From NCBI GenBank assembly GCA_020632575.1, contig JACKFH010000002.1:248001-312000 (forward strand): a DNA stretch of 64,000 bases, read 5' to 3'. The notes under the pieces were generated by a model. It did no database searches and was not told the DNA's origin. It saw only the letters and a program-made list of their open reading frames with translations. The position numbers and the translations under genes are program-made. This document shows, in pieces, positions 1-9,117 of the stretch. Position 1 is the stretch's first letter; each line of letters starts with the position of its first letter. This DNA comes from Candidatus Omnitrophota bacterium. GTDB taxonomy: Bacteria > Hinthialibacterota > Hinthialibacteria > OLB16.

Positions 1-1273
1 CGTTTCGGGTTGGGGGTTCCGATGATTGGCGTGCGGTACGGGGAGGGGGACGACCGAGCGGATTTCTACCCGGATGTCACCACCTTTCCGATCACCGCCC
101 TTTACATCCCACTCGAGAGTTATGATCTCGAGGCGACCGAAAACCAGGAGAAGATCCATCTAGTGAACCCCTGGGTGCAGGACACCCTCGAGGTGGGGGA
201 GTCGGTGATCCCTGTTGAGACCGATCTGAGCACCCCTCTAGCCTATATGTTGAAAGAAGCGGGGTTCGATCAAAATATCCTGGAGGGGTATCTCGGCGGT
301 GAGACCGACTTTCGTCCCGAGGTTTACCTTCTTCAACCGCATCAACCCGGAAGAATTCCCATTGTACTGGTCCATGGGTTGCTTGGGTCGCCCCAATCCT
401 GGGAGGTGTTCATGAATGGACTCATGGACGATCCCTGGATCCGACAAAATTTCGAGTTTTGGTTCGCCAGATATCCCACTGGAAAGAGTTTCTTGTACAA
501 CGCGCGCGATCTCCGGAACGCCCTACGGTCAATTCGCGAATCGCTCGATCCGAGCGATTCGGATCCCGCCCTGGACCACATGGTGCTGGTTGGGCATAGC
601 ATGGGCGGAGTTCTATCGACTCTTCTAACACACGACAGCGGGGATTATTTTTTGGAACATGGTTTGGGATGTTCCGATTGATCAACTCGATTTATCCCCG
701 GAGAACCGTCAGAGGGTCGAGGAACTCTTCTTCTTCGATAGGCTTCCCTTTGTCGATTGTGTCGTCTACCTCGCCACCCCTCACCGAGGCTCGCCGTTGG
801 CCTCCCGGCCCGTGGGCCGGATCGCTTCGCGTCTGATCGACCTCCCCAATCAATCCAGGGCGTGGCTGAAAGAGATTGGGGATAAGAACCAGCAACACGC
901 GAAGATTCGCCTTGACGAGCAATCCTTCAACAGCACCAGCGATCTTCGCCCCGATTCGCCACCGATCCGGGCGCTTGGCCAATTGGAAAAACCAGCCGGG
1001 GTCTCCTTTCACAACTATGCGGGGAACATCGAACCACCAGACCGCGAGGGGTCGGATGGAGTTGTACCGCTCGAAAGCGCTGCCATCGATTGGGCCGACA
1101 CCCAAATGGTGGTTCCGGCCAAGCACACCGAGATCCACAGCGACCCGGATGTCATCCGAAGTGTCAAAGAGGTGCTCCGAGAGCAGGCGAAAAAACTGGG
1201 TCAATCCTCGGGAATGGCGGTGTCGAGTCGCTCGAGGATGCCCGAGATGGGGTCGGAGGTTTCCAGCCAATAG
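1..1273 (+). CDS. Lipase-like alpha/beta hydrolase, 5' end outside window, one frameshift
   Basis: Serine hydrolase of the alpha/beta fold, probably a triacylglycerol-lipase or PGAP1-like esterase; the substrate is unknown. The oxyanion-side motif VLVHGLLGSPQSW and the nucleophile elbow GHSMGG are visible, followed by ATPHRGSPLAS, an SDGVVPLESA acid-loop region and KHTEIHSDP, which supplies a candidate catalytic histidine. The frame is open to the first base of the window, so the true start lies upstream. A run of six T at 648-653 breaks the frame; removing one T joins the two halves as GDYFWNMVWDVP, so this is one gene and the second half is not a separate protein. Its last 70 bases overlap the convergent S41 peptidase gene. 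The fold is secure and the specificity is not. Confidence 0.8.
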
Positions 1274-2487
1274 TCCGGAAGAAAACCTCTGCCCTCCTCG
1301 AAGCGTCCGGATGGATCCTCAAAATGTTTACTGCCGGCTTGGATCCAGAACCCGGAGTTGGGAAGTCGATAGAGTTTAATCTCTCCGAACCGGGCCATGC
1401 CGTGTGTGTTTTCTCCCAGAACGACCGTTTGGGGGAACTGACGGGCCATCAGGACAAAGGTTTCCGCGCTGGAACTCGTGATTGAATCGACAAGCAGCAC
1501 CAACTTCCCGTTGAAGGGTTGGTTGGTTTGGGGATCGCTCATCGATTCCCCGGAAAACTTCTCCCAGTGACGCTCGAGGGATTCTTTCTCCGCTTGGTCC
1601 AGCTGCTCGATAGCGTAAGCGAGCCGTCCGCCGATTTCCTTCTTTTCGGCGCCATTTCGCGCATGAGACAACAACCACTGATGCAGCAACACATTTCCCT
1701 GAAGAGTGACCGGCGAAACCAACTCCGAGATATTCCATCCTGTCGAAGGAGCGCCGAACAGAGTCTCCAACCACTCGCGCGCGTACCGGTCGCTGCCACC
1801 CTGATTCCCTCGCAAATCGACAACGACCGAATTGAAGTCTTTGGCCCTTTCCGCCGATTCACGGAATTGATCCAGGTCGAGACCCACAAGCGCCGAGAAG
1901 GTCCGAATTTCAATCCTGGGAAATGGGATGTATGTGAGTCGAAACGGCCTACCAGAACTGGATTTGAGCCGAACACCCGGGGAGTGGAGTTCCTGTTTCC
2001 ATTGGACCGATTTGCCCTCAGGGGTTTTCACCTCAATGCCAACTGGATCTGGCTCCGACTCAGTGGACCACTTGCCCAAATAGTAGTCCCTCGCCCCACT
2101 CTTTCCGGGAAGTGTCTCGAACAAGAAATCCGAGGAAGTTTCACCATCGATGGTAACCAGTTCAGATCCGACCGTCTCCGAATGACCTCGCGGGGCCTCG
2201 ACCACAATCAGAGGAGCCGCGCCCTCCTTCCTCACTTTGATTCCGGTCAGGAAGACCCTTTCGGGTTGTCTAGCAGGAAGCCATTGACCCCGATCGAAAA
2301 CTCCAAAATGAAGGTCGGGAATCCTTTGCAGATAACCCCTCAAGAGATCGAGAAACTCCGATTGCCTCCAGTCTTCCCTGGTCGCGACATCCCGAGCGAG
2401 CCCCTGAAAAAACGATTCCCAATCCATCCCCTCGGCTCCAAGGACTTCGTATCCGGAATACCCCTGCTTAATCACCCTCTCCAACAC
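1201..2487 (-). CDS. S41-family (C-terminal processing-like) peptidase
   Basis: Serine peptidase of family S41 (tail-specific protease/IRBP-like core). The VVVDLRGNQGG strand is near residue 225 and the nucleophile region LLVDSITSSSAETF near residue 340; S41 enzymes use the serine in this S-S-S-A-E segment. It is followed by GENTHGMARFGE and a conserved tail GFLPDYWLE. No PDZ domain is evident. The start given is GTG at 2487, but the frame upstream keeps reading protein-like sequence (EIPFYPNPNRATYVLDRSEA) until an in-frame TAG at 2563-2565. The N-terminus may therefore be cut by a point mutation or base-call error, and no signal peptide is seen. Its 3' end overlaps the convergent hydrolase. 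The family is well supported; whether the product is complete is not. Confidence 0.8.
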   Translation of the reverse strand: MLERVIKQGYSGYEVLGAEGMDWESFFQGLARDVATREDWRQSEFLDLLRGYLQRIPDLHFGVFDRGQWLPARQPERVFLTGIKVRKEGAAPLIVVEAPRGHSETVGSELVTIDGETSSDFLFETLPGKSGARDYYLGKWSTESEPDPVGIEVKTPEGKSVQWKQELHSPGVRLKSSSGRPFRLTYIPFPRIEIRTFSALVGLDLDQFRESAERAKDFNSVVVDLRGNQGGSDRYAREWLETLFGAPSTGWNISELVSPVTLQGNVLLHQWLLSHARNGAEKKEIGGRLAYAIEQLDQAEKESLERHWEKFSGESMSDPQTNQPFNGKLVLLVDSITSSSAETFVLMARQFPQTVVLGENTHGMARFGEIKLYRLPNSGFWIQAGSKHFEDPSGRFEEGRGFLPDYWLETSDPISGILERLDTAIPED

Positions 2488-2633
2488 AAGAAGATCCTGA
2501 AGCGCCTCGCTCCGATCGAGAACATAGGTGGCTCGGTTGGGATTGGGATAGAATGGAATTTCCTAAATCAAAAGTCTGCGATCGGTTTCCTTTTTCAGAT
2601 TGGAATCGGTTCTTTCCACTTCGGAAAGATAGT

Positions 2634-3617
2634 TTGCGTTCTCTTTATCTTTTGTTTTCCTTGGTTGACGCTTTAGCGCAGGGTGCTTCTGGAGGGAAGA
2701 GTTTCAAGTCGATGGGAATTTCATTCTGGTATCCAGCGGCAATTCAACCAATGTCCTGGCCTATGACGTTCCAATGGTGCCTTCGTGGATGTCTTCATAT
2801 AGCGGCGGAGGACTTTTCCCCAACCTGCGAGGGTTTGGCCTTCGTCCTGGGGTGGATCTCTGGTGTGCAACAGTTTTAGTGATAATGTCCTTCAGTTCAG
2901 TGCCCTAACCGGAAAATTTCGTTAGGATCTTTTCGACAACCGCTGGGCGACCAGTAGGGTTAACGATTGGTCCGGACGGGAGCCTGTTCGTGGGCTTCCG
3001 GAACTTGATCGAGTCGATCAATACGATGGCCAACGGGTGAATTCCTCGGCACCTTTGTTTCCGCGGGAAGCGGAGGTCTCGATCAACCCAACAACCTTCT
3101 ATTTCATACCGATGGAAACTTGTACTTGGCCAGCAGCCTTTCCGCCGATAGCGTTCTTCGTTACGACGGGACAACCGGCGATTTCATCGACGAATTTGTC
3201 TCGTCTGGAAGCAGGGGACTTGACGATACGCAAGACCTGACGTTTGGACCGGATGGAAATCTTTACGTGAGCAGCGGCGAAACCGACGAGGTCCTCAAAG
3301 TACAATGGCCAGACGGGAGCATTCATGGAGGCTTTTGTCGCGCGCGGGAAGTGGAGGCTTGGATTATCCCAAGGGAATTCGTTTTGGACCGGATGGACAC
3401 CTTTACGTCTGCAGTTACGACACGGACGAAATTCTCAGGTATGACGGCCAAACAGGGGCTTTTTGGATGACTTCGTCCCAAAGCCGGAAGCGGTGGGTTA
3501 AATGGATCCCCATTAATTTGGAGTTCCATACGGTTGACACCAGTTCGAATGACAACTGGCGGGCTTATGAATAGATTGCATGGGACTTCGAACAGTATTC
3601 TTTCATGGTATTCTTGA
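2634..3617 (+). pseudogene. Secreted NHL-type beta-propeller protein, multiply frameshifted
   Basis: Remnant or badly sequenced copy of a secreted six-bladed beta-propeller (NHL/SMP-30-like). A TTG start at 2634 with GGAAAG upstream gives a signal-peptide-like LRSLYLLFSLVDALAQ. Repeated blade signatures occur in alternating frames: LTIGPDGSLFV, LLFHTDGNLYLASS, LTFGPDGNLYVSS, IRFGPDGHLYVCS, each followed by VLRYDGTTGDF-type strands. The frame must change at about 3303, 3350 and 3467, each by one base, and several more times before 3050. No single reading frame covers it. The end is uncertain: the repaired frame closes with TGA at 3615-3617. It is paralogous to the next gene. The repeat family is well supported; the exact boundaries are not. 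Confidence 0.65.
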
Positions 3618-3794
3618 GTCGATCCCTTGCTGGACTACTCCCGGAAAATTTGAGGTAAACGTTCCCTTTTTGGGAAGGATAATAACGATTTCTAAGTCAT
3701 CTTTTCCAGAAAAGCCTGTTTTCTCAATGATTTGAAATTCAACAGGTTGCTATAGGATATTGACAAAGCGAGAATGAATCGCTTAAGATCCCGG

Positions 3795-3822
3795 TTAGGT
3801 ATCCTAATGGGAGGAAACCTAA
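3795..3822 (+). promoter_or_regulatory. Hairpin covering the Shine-Dalgarno of the next gene
   Basis: TTAGGT (3795-3800) pairs with ACCTAA (3817-3822), and TCCT (3802-3805) with AGGA (3812-3815), separated by a single A/A mismatch around a six-base loop. The AGGA arm is the Shine-Dalgarno core, eight bases before the ATG at 3824. An upstream TTGACA at 3760-3765 could be a -35 box, but its -10 is weak. Occlusion of the ribosome site is inferred. Confidence 0.4.
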
Positions 3823-3823
3823 A

Positions 3824-5583
3824 ATGTTTCGATTCAACCGGTCTCATCTAACGCTTCAATTCATCGCACTCTGTGTCTCAACGTTGGCTTTCAGGTCCAC
3901 TCCAGAAGAAGCCGATTACGAACTGGTGGTCGGAAGCAGGTGGAACAACACCCTGGTGAGGTTCAATCTCGAAACGGGTTCTCTCCTTGGGACAATCGAC
4001 GGCCTGTTGAGTAGTCCGAGGGGCTTAACCCCCTCGGCCCGGACGGAGAGACCTGTTTGTTGGCGGCTGTGAAACGATGGTGTGCTTCGATACAATTTGA
4101 AGACAAACGAATTTGAAGAAGCACTTTCGTAGGCGCCGGGAGTGGGGGGTTTGGATTGCCCTCATGGATTGGTGTTCGGTCCGGATGGCGATCTTTATGT
4201 CACGAGGCTGGTGGAATCATAACGTATTCAAGTATGATGGAGAAACCGGCGAACCTCTGGGAGTTTTCGCATCAGGGTCAGGGGTTGAACAACCCTCACG
4301 GAATTGATTTTTGGACCTGATGGAAATCTCTATGTCGCCAGTCGAGGCAACCATTTAATTCTCAGGTACGATGGAATGACCGGGGAGTTTATTGATGTGT
4401 TCATTCCCAAATGGCACCATAAACACACCTGGAACTTTGATATTTGGCCCGGACGAAAATTTGTACGTCGATTCATGAGAGCCAATCGAGTCGAAAAATT
4501 CGATGGTTTTACCGGTGAACATCTAGATACGATCAGGGCCGGAAAACTCGACAATCCTACGGGACTGGCTTTCGGCCCGGATGGCCTCCTCTACATCGCA
4601 AACCATGATAACAACCGAATTCTGGTGTTCGATCCAGATTCGGGAGATTTTCTGTTCAGACTTTTTTATAACCGTGGGGCCCCTCTCGACGGGCCCGTAT
4701 ACATCGTGGTGGTTCACGAAAACTACCAGGGCCATCAGGAACCGACGGTTTCAATTTTACCGGAAGGCTCCGAATACGACCCATGATTTGACCTGTATCG
4801 CTGAAGGAAAACTGGATCGAAGGTCTTCCCATCTCCTACTCGTTCCAGTGGCTTATTGACGGTATGAAAGTCAATATGATGGATTCAATCCAGTCACATC
4901 GCCCTCTTTGAGTCACGTTTACACGTCAAGAAATCAGATAGCCGAGGTGTGTGGTGACCCCACACCTCATTGGGTTCAGGAACTCAAATTCAGCCACAGT
5001 TGCAATCATCAATTCCCCCGCCCACACAACCCGAAGTCTCAATCCTTCCCGAAAACCCGACCCCTGATGATGGCCTTGCAGTCTGGATTGAGGAAAAGCA
5101 CCGATTTTGATGGAGATAAAATCGTTTATTTATTTGAGTGGTTTTCCTCGTTCGATGGATCGACTTGGAACCGGAGGCCGGAATTGAGTGGGACTTTGGC
5201 GCCATGTATGCCCATGGATCGCCTGAAATCTCCGCGCTCTATACGCGTGCGGCCCAATATTGGCTAGTGACAGTTACGCCAATCGAGTCTCAAACCGTAT
5301 CCAAAGGGAATGAAGATGGCAGAAGTCTTGGAGGGTGCGGTATTGGGTGAAAGCCACTCGTTTAAGATACGGATTCTACCGACCTGGATGAAGACGATAT
5401 TGTAGGAGTTACCGACCTCCACAAGCTCAAAGGGACTATTGGGCAAGAGCAAATCAAGAATTGAATCGCACCGATCAACAACTTTTCTTCGACGACAAGG
5501 ATCCGGGTGACGCTCTTGTGGATGTTCGCTATCTTTTCGGCTTGGCGAGTTCGTGGCAAGAAAAAGGATCTGGAAAGAAATAA
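3824..5583 (+). pseudogene. Secreted beta-propeller protein with PKD/Ig-like and dockerin-like parts, multiply frameshifted
   Basis: Second propeller paralogue. The ATG at 3824 follows GGGAGGA and gives a weakly hydrophobic N-terminus (LTLQFIALCVSTLAF). Blades are visible as FNLETGSLLG, FKYDGETGEPLGVF, FGPDGNLYVASRGNHLILRY and FGPDGLLYIANHDNNRI. After the propeller come two repeats of a PKD/Ig-like unit, marked by TVSILPEG and VSILPENPTPDD, with YSFQWLIDG and YLFEWFSSFDGSTW. The tail carries a dockerin-type calcium loop, STDLDEDDIVGVTDL, then DALVDVRYLFGLASS before TAA at 5581. At least six single-base frame changes are needed, so this is either a real pseudogene or poorly called sequence. 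The intact protein would be an extracellular, surface-attached propeller. Confidence 0.6.
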
Positions 5584-5665
5584 TCCTGACTGAGTGGACT
5601 TGCAATCCGACCACGAGTAAGGGTAAAGAGTCTCCATTCTTGTTATTCCAAGGAGGCCCTTTGTC

Positions 5666-6612
5666 GTGGAAGAATGGACAGATCGTGTTTCCGCGTCAGT
5701 CAAAAAATTCCTATGAATTCTTCGAACCGGAAAAAACCGTCCTCGAAGAACTTTCCAAGCACAAGACCATACTCGAAGTTGGAAGTGGGATGGGGCGCTA
5801 CACGAAACTCATTCCTCGCGTTGTGGGTCTAGAGTATTCGCGACCTTTCTTGGACCATTGCCGAGAAAACATTCAAGGCTTATTCCTTCGTGGAGACGGT
5901 TTCCATATTCCCTTCAAGGATAACTCGTTCGATTGTGTTTTCTCCTCCGGTGTGTTTGGAACATTTTCGATGACCGAGTTCGATTTGCGAAGGAACATTT
6001 GCGAGTCTGCAAGCCAGGAGGAAAGGTCGTTATCACTGTCCCGGCTCACGAATCCTTCGACATTCACAGGTATCGTCTCCAAGTCGAATGCCTCCACCTC
6101 CCGAACAGAAGGATTGGCACGTTTACGGGGAACGGATGCGGGATGACGAGATGAAAGAGATTCTAACTCAAGCGGGCCTTTCGGATATCCAGATCATCCA
6201 TTTGGGGACGCCACTCCGTGGCTGGAAGGCGAATATCAAGAAATACCTCAGCCTCCTCAAGTCCGATCCCTCCTGGAAAGCCACAAAGGGACTCATTTGG
6301 GAAGGCCTTGGTTTCGCGATCTCGACAAGACCTTTCGAACTCTGACTGGCGACCTATTTTACAAGACCTTCATGAAGACTAGAGGGAATTATCTCTTCAC
6401 CTCCGGAATCAAGCCCGGTTCTATTTCAAATACGGACGACATCGGCAAAGAAATCGAGACCTTCGAGGACCTGGTCGACATAATGATTTGTCCGATCAGT
6501 GGCGAGTGGCTCTCCATCGTGAGGGGAGCGATTGATCTGCGCCGCATCGAAACGTGCATATCCGATCGTCAATGGGATACCCTATTTGACACCCGAAGAT
6601 GCGATCGAGTAA
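5666..6612 (+). pseudogene. SAM-dependent methyltransferase with Trm112-like C-terminus, frameshifted
   Basis: Class I methyltransferase. Motif I is LEVGSGMGRYTKLIP, followed by FKDNSFDCVFSSGV (motif IV region) and VCKPGGKVVITVP (motif VI). After about 250 residues the sequence turns into a Trm112p-like segment: MICPISGEWLSIV, then, one frame over, RAYPIVNGIPYLTPEDAIE ending in TAA at 6610-6612. I start it at GTG 5666, ten bases after AAGGAGG; an extra C near 5710 then has to be removed (SVKKF to YEFFEPEK). Further frame changes lie near 5970, 6080, 6310 and 6550. Its place between a propeller gene and a reductase gives no pathway. The substrate is unknown. Trm112 is normally a separate partner protein, so the linked arrangement is notable if real. 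Confidence 0.6.
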
Positions 6613-6649
6613 AACTCTGGGACACAACTCAATCTCATAGGACCCACAC

Positions 6650-7789
6650 ATGAAGTATCGACGATTTGGCAAGACCGAACTGAAACTCCCCATCCTGACC
6701 TACGGGGCCATGCAGGTGGGGAATCCCGAGGACGAGAATGTGCCGGCGGAAGTCACTCGGCGGGCGATCGAGGCGGGGATCGATCATATCGAAACGGCGC
6801 AGGGGTATGGGACCAGCGAGGAACGGCTGGGACGCATTCTGAAAGATTTCGATCGGGACAAATTGACCATCACCACAAAGATTCCCCCTCAGGAAACCCG
6901 GGATGAAATGTGGAGAAAAATCGACTTCTCCCTCGAACGGCTCCAAATGGATCATGTGGAGAACCTGGATATCCATGGCATCAACCGTTTTGAAACCCTC
7001 GAACTCACTCTAAGAAAGGGTGGTTGCATGCAGGCGGTCCATGAGGCGATCGATCAGGGAGTGATTGGGCACATCGGGTTTTCGACTCACGCCCCCTGCG
7101 AGGTTATTCTGGCTACCTTGAATACGGGTGAGTTCGAATCGGTCAACCTTCACTACTACACGCTTTTCCGAAGAAACCTGCCCGCGATCCGTCGCGCCGC
7201 CGAACTCGACATGGGAATCCTGATTATCAGTCCAAGCGACAAGGGGGGGAAACTCTATGAGCCGACCGAGAAATTGGTCGAACTCAGCAAACCCTATTCC
7301 CCGATCGAATTGAACCATCGTTGGACCATTGCGCACCCGGAGATCACCACCCTCACTGTGGGTTGCACCTACCCCGAGGAATGGGACGCTCACCTGCCAA
7401 TGGCCGACCGAGACGGTCCTCTCGAGGAAGAGGAGGGACAAGCCATCAAGCGGTGGGAGGATCAGTACGATCTCCTTGGAAACACCTACTGCTCGGTGTG
7501 TGGCGATTGTCTTCCCTGTCCCGAACAGATCAACATCCCGGAGACTTTGCGTCTCCGCAATCTGGCCAAGGCGTATGACATGGAGGATTTCGGGAAATAC
7601 CGATACAAGATGTTTGAGAACGCGGGAGATTGGTTCCCGGGATCCCGAAGCGACAAGTGCACGGAGTGTGGAGACTGCCTCCCCCGTTGTCCGCTCGATC
7701 TTGAGATTCCCTCCTTGTTGTTTGAGACGCACAATCTACTTTGGGAAGGAGTGGGGGGGAAACGACGTTGGGAAGAAACGACACCATAA
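6650..7789 (+). CDS. Aldo/keto reductase with C-terminal 4Fe-4S ferredoxin domain
   Basis: NAD(P)H-dependent oxidoreductase of the aldo/keto reductase superfamily with an iron-sulphur tail. The barrel occupies roughly residues 1-280. Visible are the catalytic tyrosine segment ETAQGYGTSEERLG, the lysine strand TITTKIP, the histidine in LDIHGI and a HIGFSTHA strand. The tail has two cysteine clusters, CSVCGDCLPCP and CTECGDCLPRCP, the pattern of a two-cluster bacterial ferredoxin, so electron transfer between FeS clusters and the reductase is likely. Length (379) fits the ferredoxin-tailed AKR group. The ATG at 6650 has only a weak AGGA upstream. The gene is intact and overlaps the RNase HI gene by 22 bases. 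The natural substrate is not known. Confidence 0.85.
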   Translation: MKYRRFGKTELKLPILTYGAMQVGNPEDENVPAEVTRRAIEAGIDHIETAQGYGTSEERLGRILKDFDRDKLTITTKIPPQETRDEMWRKIDFSLERLQMDHVENLDIHGINRFETLELTLRKGGCMQAVHEAIDQGVIGHIGFSTHAPCEVILATLNTGEFESVNLHYYTLFRRNLPAIRRAAELDMGILIISPSDKGGKLYEPTEKLVELSKPYSPIELNHRWTIAHPEITTLTVGCTYPEEWDAHLPMADRDGPLEEEEGQAIKRWEDQYDLLGNTYCSVCGDCLPCPEQINIPETLRLRNLAKAYDMEDFGKYRYKMFENAGDWFPGSRSDKCTECGDCLPRCPLDLEIPSLLFETHNLLWEGVGGKRRWEETTP

Positions 7790-8220
7790 CTCTTTACACG
7801 GATGGGGCTTGCTCGGGGAACCCCGGGCCGGGAGGGTGGGCGGCCATTCTCAAATGGAGAGATCACAAAAAGGAACTCTCGGGTTTCGAAGCGGCCACCA
7901 CCAACAATCGGATGGAACTCCGCGCGGTGATCGAGGGACTCAAGGCGATCAAGAACGACGATTACCCAGTCCAGATCACCACGGACTCTCGCTATATCCA
8001 CGACGCGTTCATCAAAGACTGGATCTCCGGTTGGAAAAGAAAGGGTTGGAAGACTTCTCAGAAGACCGATGTGAAAAATCGAGACCTATGGGAGGAACTG
8101 ATTGACCTGGTCGAGAGTTACGATGTCGAATGGGCCTGGACCAAGGGGCACGCCGAGGACGAACTCAACAACCGATGCGATGAACTGGCTCGCGGCGAGG
8201 TGGAGAAGCGACGGGGGTGA
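7768..8220 (+). CDS. rnhA: Ribonuclease HI
   Basis: Endonuclease that cuts the RNA strand of RNA-DNA hybrids, for example during Okazaki-primer or R-loop removal, in the cytoplasm. All parts of the DEDD active site are present: Asp in LYTDGACSGNPGPGGWA, Glu in NNRMELRAV, Asp in TTDSRYI and Asp in NNRCDELA, with a KGHAEDE loop. The basic protrusion (SGWKRKGWKT) typical of the E. coli-type enzyme is present. At 150 residues it is full length. I chose TTG 7768, inside the end of the preceding reductase gene, because it follows a G-rich stretch and leaves the normal short N-terminus; a TTG at 7741 would add nine residues. The overlap suggests translational coupling. Confidence 0.93.
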   Translation: MGRNDTITLYTDGACSGNPGPGGWAAILKWRDHKKELSGFEAATTNNRMELRAVIEGLKAIKNDDYPVQITTDSRYIHDAFIKDWISGWKRKGWKTSQKTDVKNRDLWEELIDLVESYDVEWAWTKGHAEDELNNRCDELARGEVEKRRG

Positions 8221-8288
8221 AGCTTATTTGGCGATCGATTCCGAATAGTCTGTTCGATCCCGCCGCGGAATCCCTCCCGCATAGAGCC

Positions 8289-8319
8289 GTCCGTTGAAAC
8301 GGACCCCTACGATTTTTTT
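8289..8319 (+). terminator. Candidate terminator after rnhA
   Basis: GTCCGT (8289-8294) pairs with ACGGAC (8299-8304) around a TGAA loop, and seven T follow at 8313-8319. The eight-base gap between stem and T-run makes it a weak intrinsic terminator. Confidence 0.4.
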
Positions 8320-8323
8320 CCCA

Positions 8324-8375
8324 CCTTGTTCTTAAATAAACAAGGAATTGACAAGGAAATTTTCCTTGTTAATAT
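8324..8375 (+). promoter_or_regulatory. Promoter and operator of the VapBC-like pair
   Basis: A consensus -35 TTGACA (8348-8353) and a -10 TAATAT (8370-8375) are spaced by 16 bases. Two palindromes built from the half-site CCTTGT/ACAAGG overlap it: CCTTGTT 8324-8330 with AACAAGG 8339-8345, and ACAAGGAAA 8351-8359 with TTTCCTTGT 8361-8369. The second fills the promoter spacer, the expected place for an antitoxin autorepressor. The -10 lies eight bases before the ATG at 8384, so the transcript should be leaderless. Confidence 0.65.
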
Positions 8376-8383
8376 TAAAGATC

Positions 8384-8665
8384 ATGGCCAAAGTCACCAG
8401 CAAACTCCAACTGACTCTTCCTAAGTCCCTTGCCGAGGAGTGTCACATCCAACCAGGAGACCGGGTTCGATGCGAGCGGGTGGGGGATTCGATCCTACTG
8501 TCCGCAGAAACCTCTCGGGCCTCCGAGGACATCCGAACTCGGTTGGAAATCTTTGACCACGCCGCCGATAGAAGACGGAAAAGAGCGCGGGTCGGTCGGA
8601 AGGCTCCGCCCAAAGATCGTGGTTGGACGAGAGAGGATCTGTACCATCGTGGCGGCTCTCGTTGA
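8384..8665 (+). CDS. AbrB/VapB-type antitoxin
   Basis: DNA-binding antitoxin of the SpoVT/AbrB swapped-hairpin type. The N-terminal half (MAKVTSKLQLTLPKSLAEE, then CHIQPGDRVRCERVGDSILL) matches the AbrB fold: a first strand with K-x-Q-L-T-L-P-K, then the GD turn. The remaining 45 residues are basic and polar and would form the toxin-neutralising tail. It overlaps the downstream PIN toxin gene by 17 bases, a standard coupled antitoxin-toxin order. The ATG at 8384 has no Shine-Dalgarno and sits directly under the promoter described above, which suggests leaderless translation and autoregulation through the CCTTGT palindromes. Confidence 0.82.
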   Translation: MAKVTSKLQLTLPKSLAEECHIQPGDRVRCERVGDSILLSAETSRASEDIRTRLEIFDHAADRRRKRARVGRKAPPKDRGWTREDLYHRGGSR

Positions 8666-9074
8666 CACCAATGTCCTCGTCTATCTCTTTGACCATCGCT
8701 ACCCGAAGAAACAAAAGATAGCCGAACAACTGCTGAGGAAAGGCATTGAGGAGGACAATGTTCGGGTCCCTCATCAAGCCCTCGTCGAGTTTGTCGCCGC
8801 AACCACGAAGAAGTCTTTATCCGATGGACCCTTGTTGGAGGACTCCGAGGCCCGACAAGAGGCCGAGGAGTTTCTTCACCAATTCACCATTCTTTATCCC
8901 AACGAAAATGTCTTCCGGCTCGCCCTCAGGGGCATGGCCGCTTACCAACTCTCCTGGTTCGATGCTCACATGTGGGCTTACGCGGAACACTTCGGGTTAT
9001 CCGAGATACTCTCCGAGGATTTTCAAGATGGCCGTCTGTATGGCAGCGTCCAGATTAGAAATCCCTTTGATTAG
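8649..9074 (+). CDS. PIN-domain toxin (VapC family ribonuclease)
   Basis: Metal-dependent RNase of the PIN fold; VapC toxins of this kind cleave tRNA or rRNA when the antitoxin is lost. The acidic residues are in place: Asp in LVDTNVLVYLFD, Glu in HQALVEFVAA, Asp in LSWFDAHMWAYA and Asp in ILSEDFQDG. At 141 residues it has the normal length. I start it at GTG 8649 because this puts the first acidic strand at residue 5 and gives the 17-base overlap with the antitoxin; the longer open frame upstream is antitoxin sequence read out of frame. The target RNA cannot be told from sequence. Confidence 0.87.
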   Translation: MAALVDTNVLVYLFDHRYPKKQKIAEQLLRKGIEEDNVRVPHQALVEFVAATTKKSLSDGPLLEDSEARQEAEEFLHQFTILYPNENVFRLALRGMAAYQLSWFDAHMWAYAEHFGLSEILSEDFQDGRLYGSVQIRNPFD

Positions 9075-9117
9075 ATCGGAGGGAGGCGATGAGTCCGTCG
9101 ACGCCGACCCTATCGTT

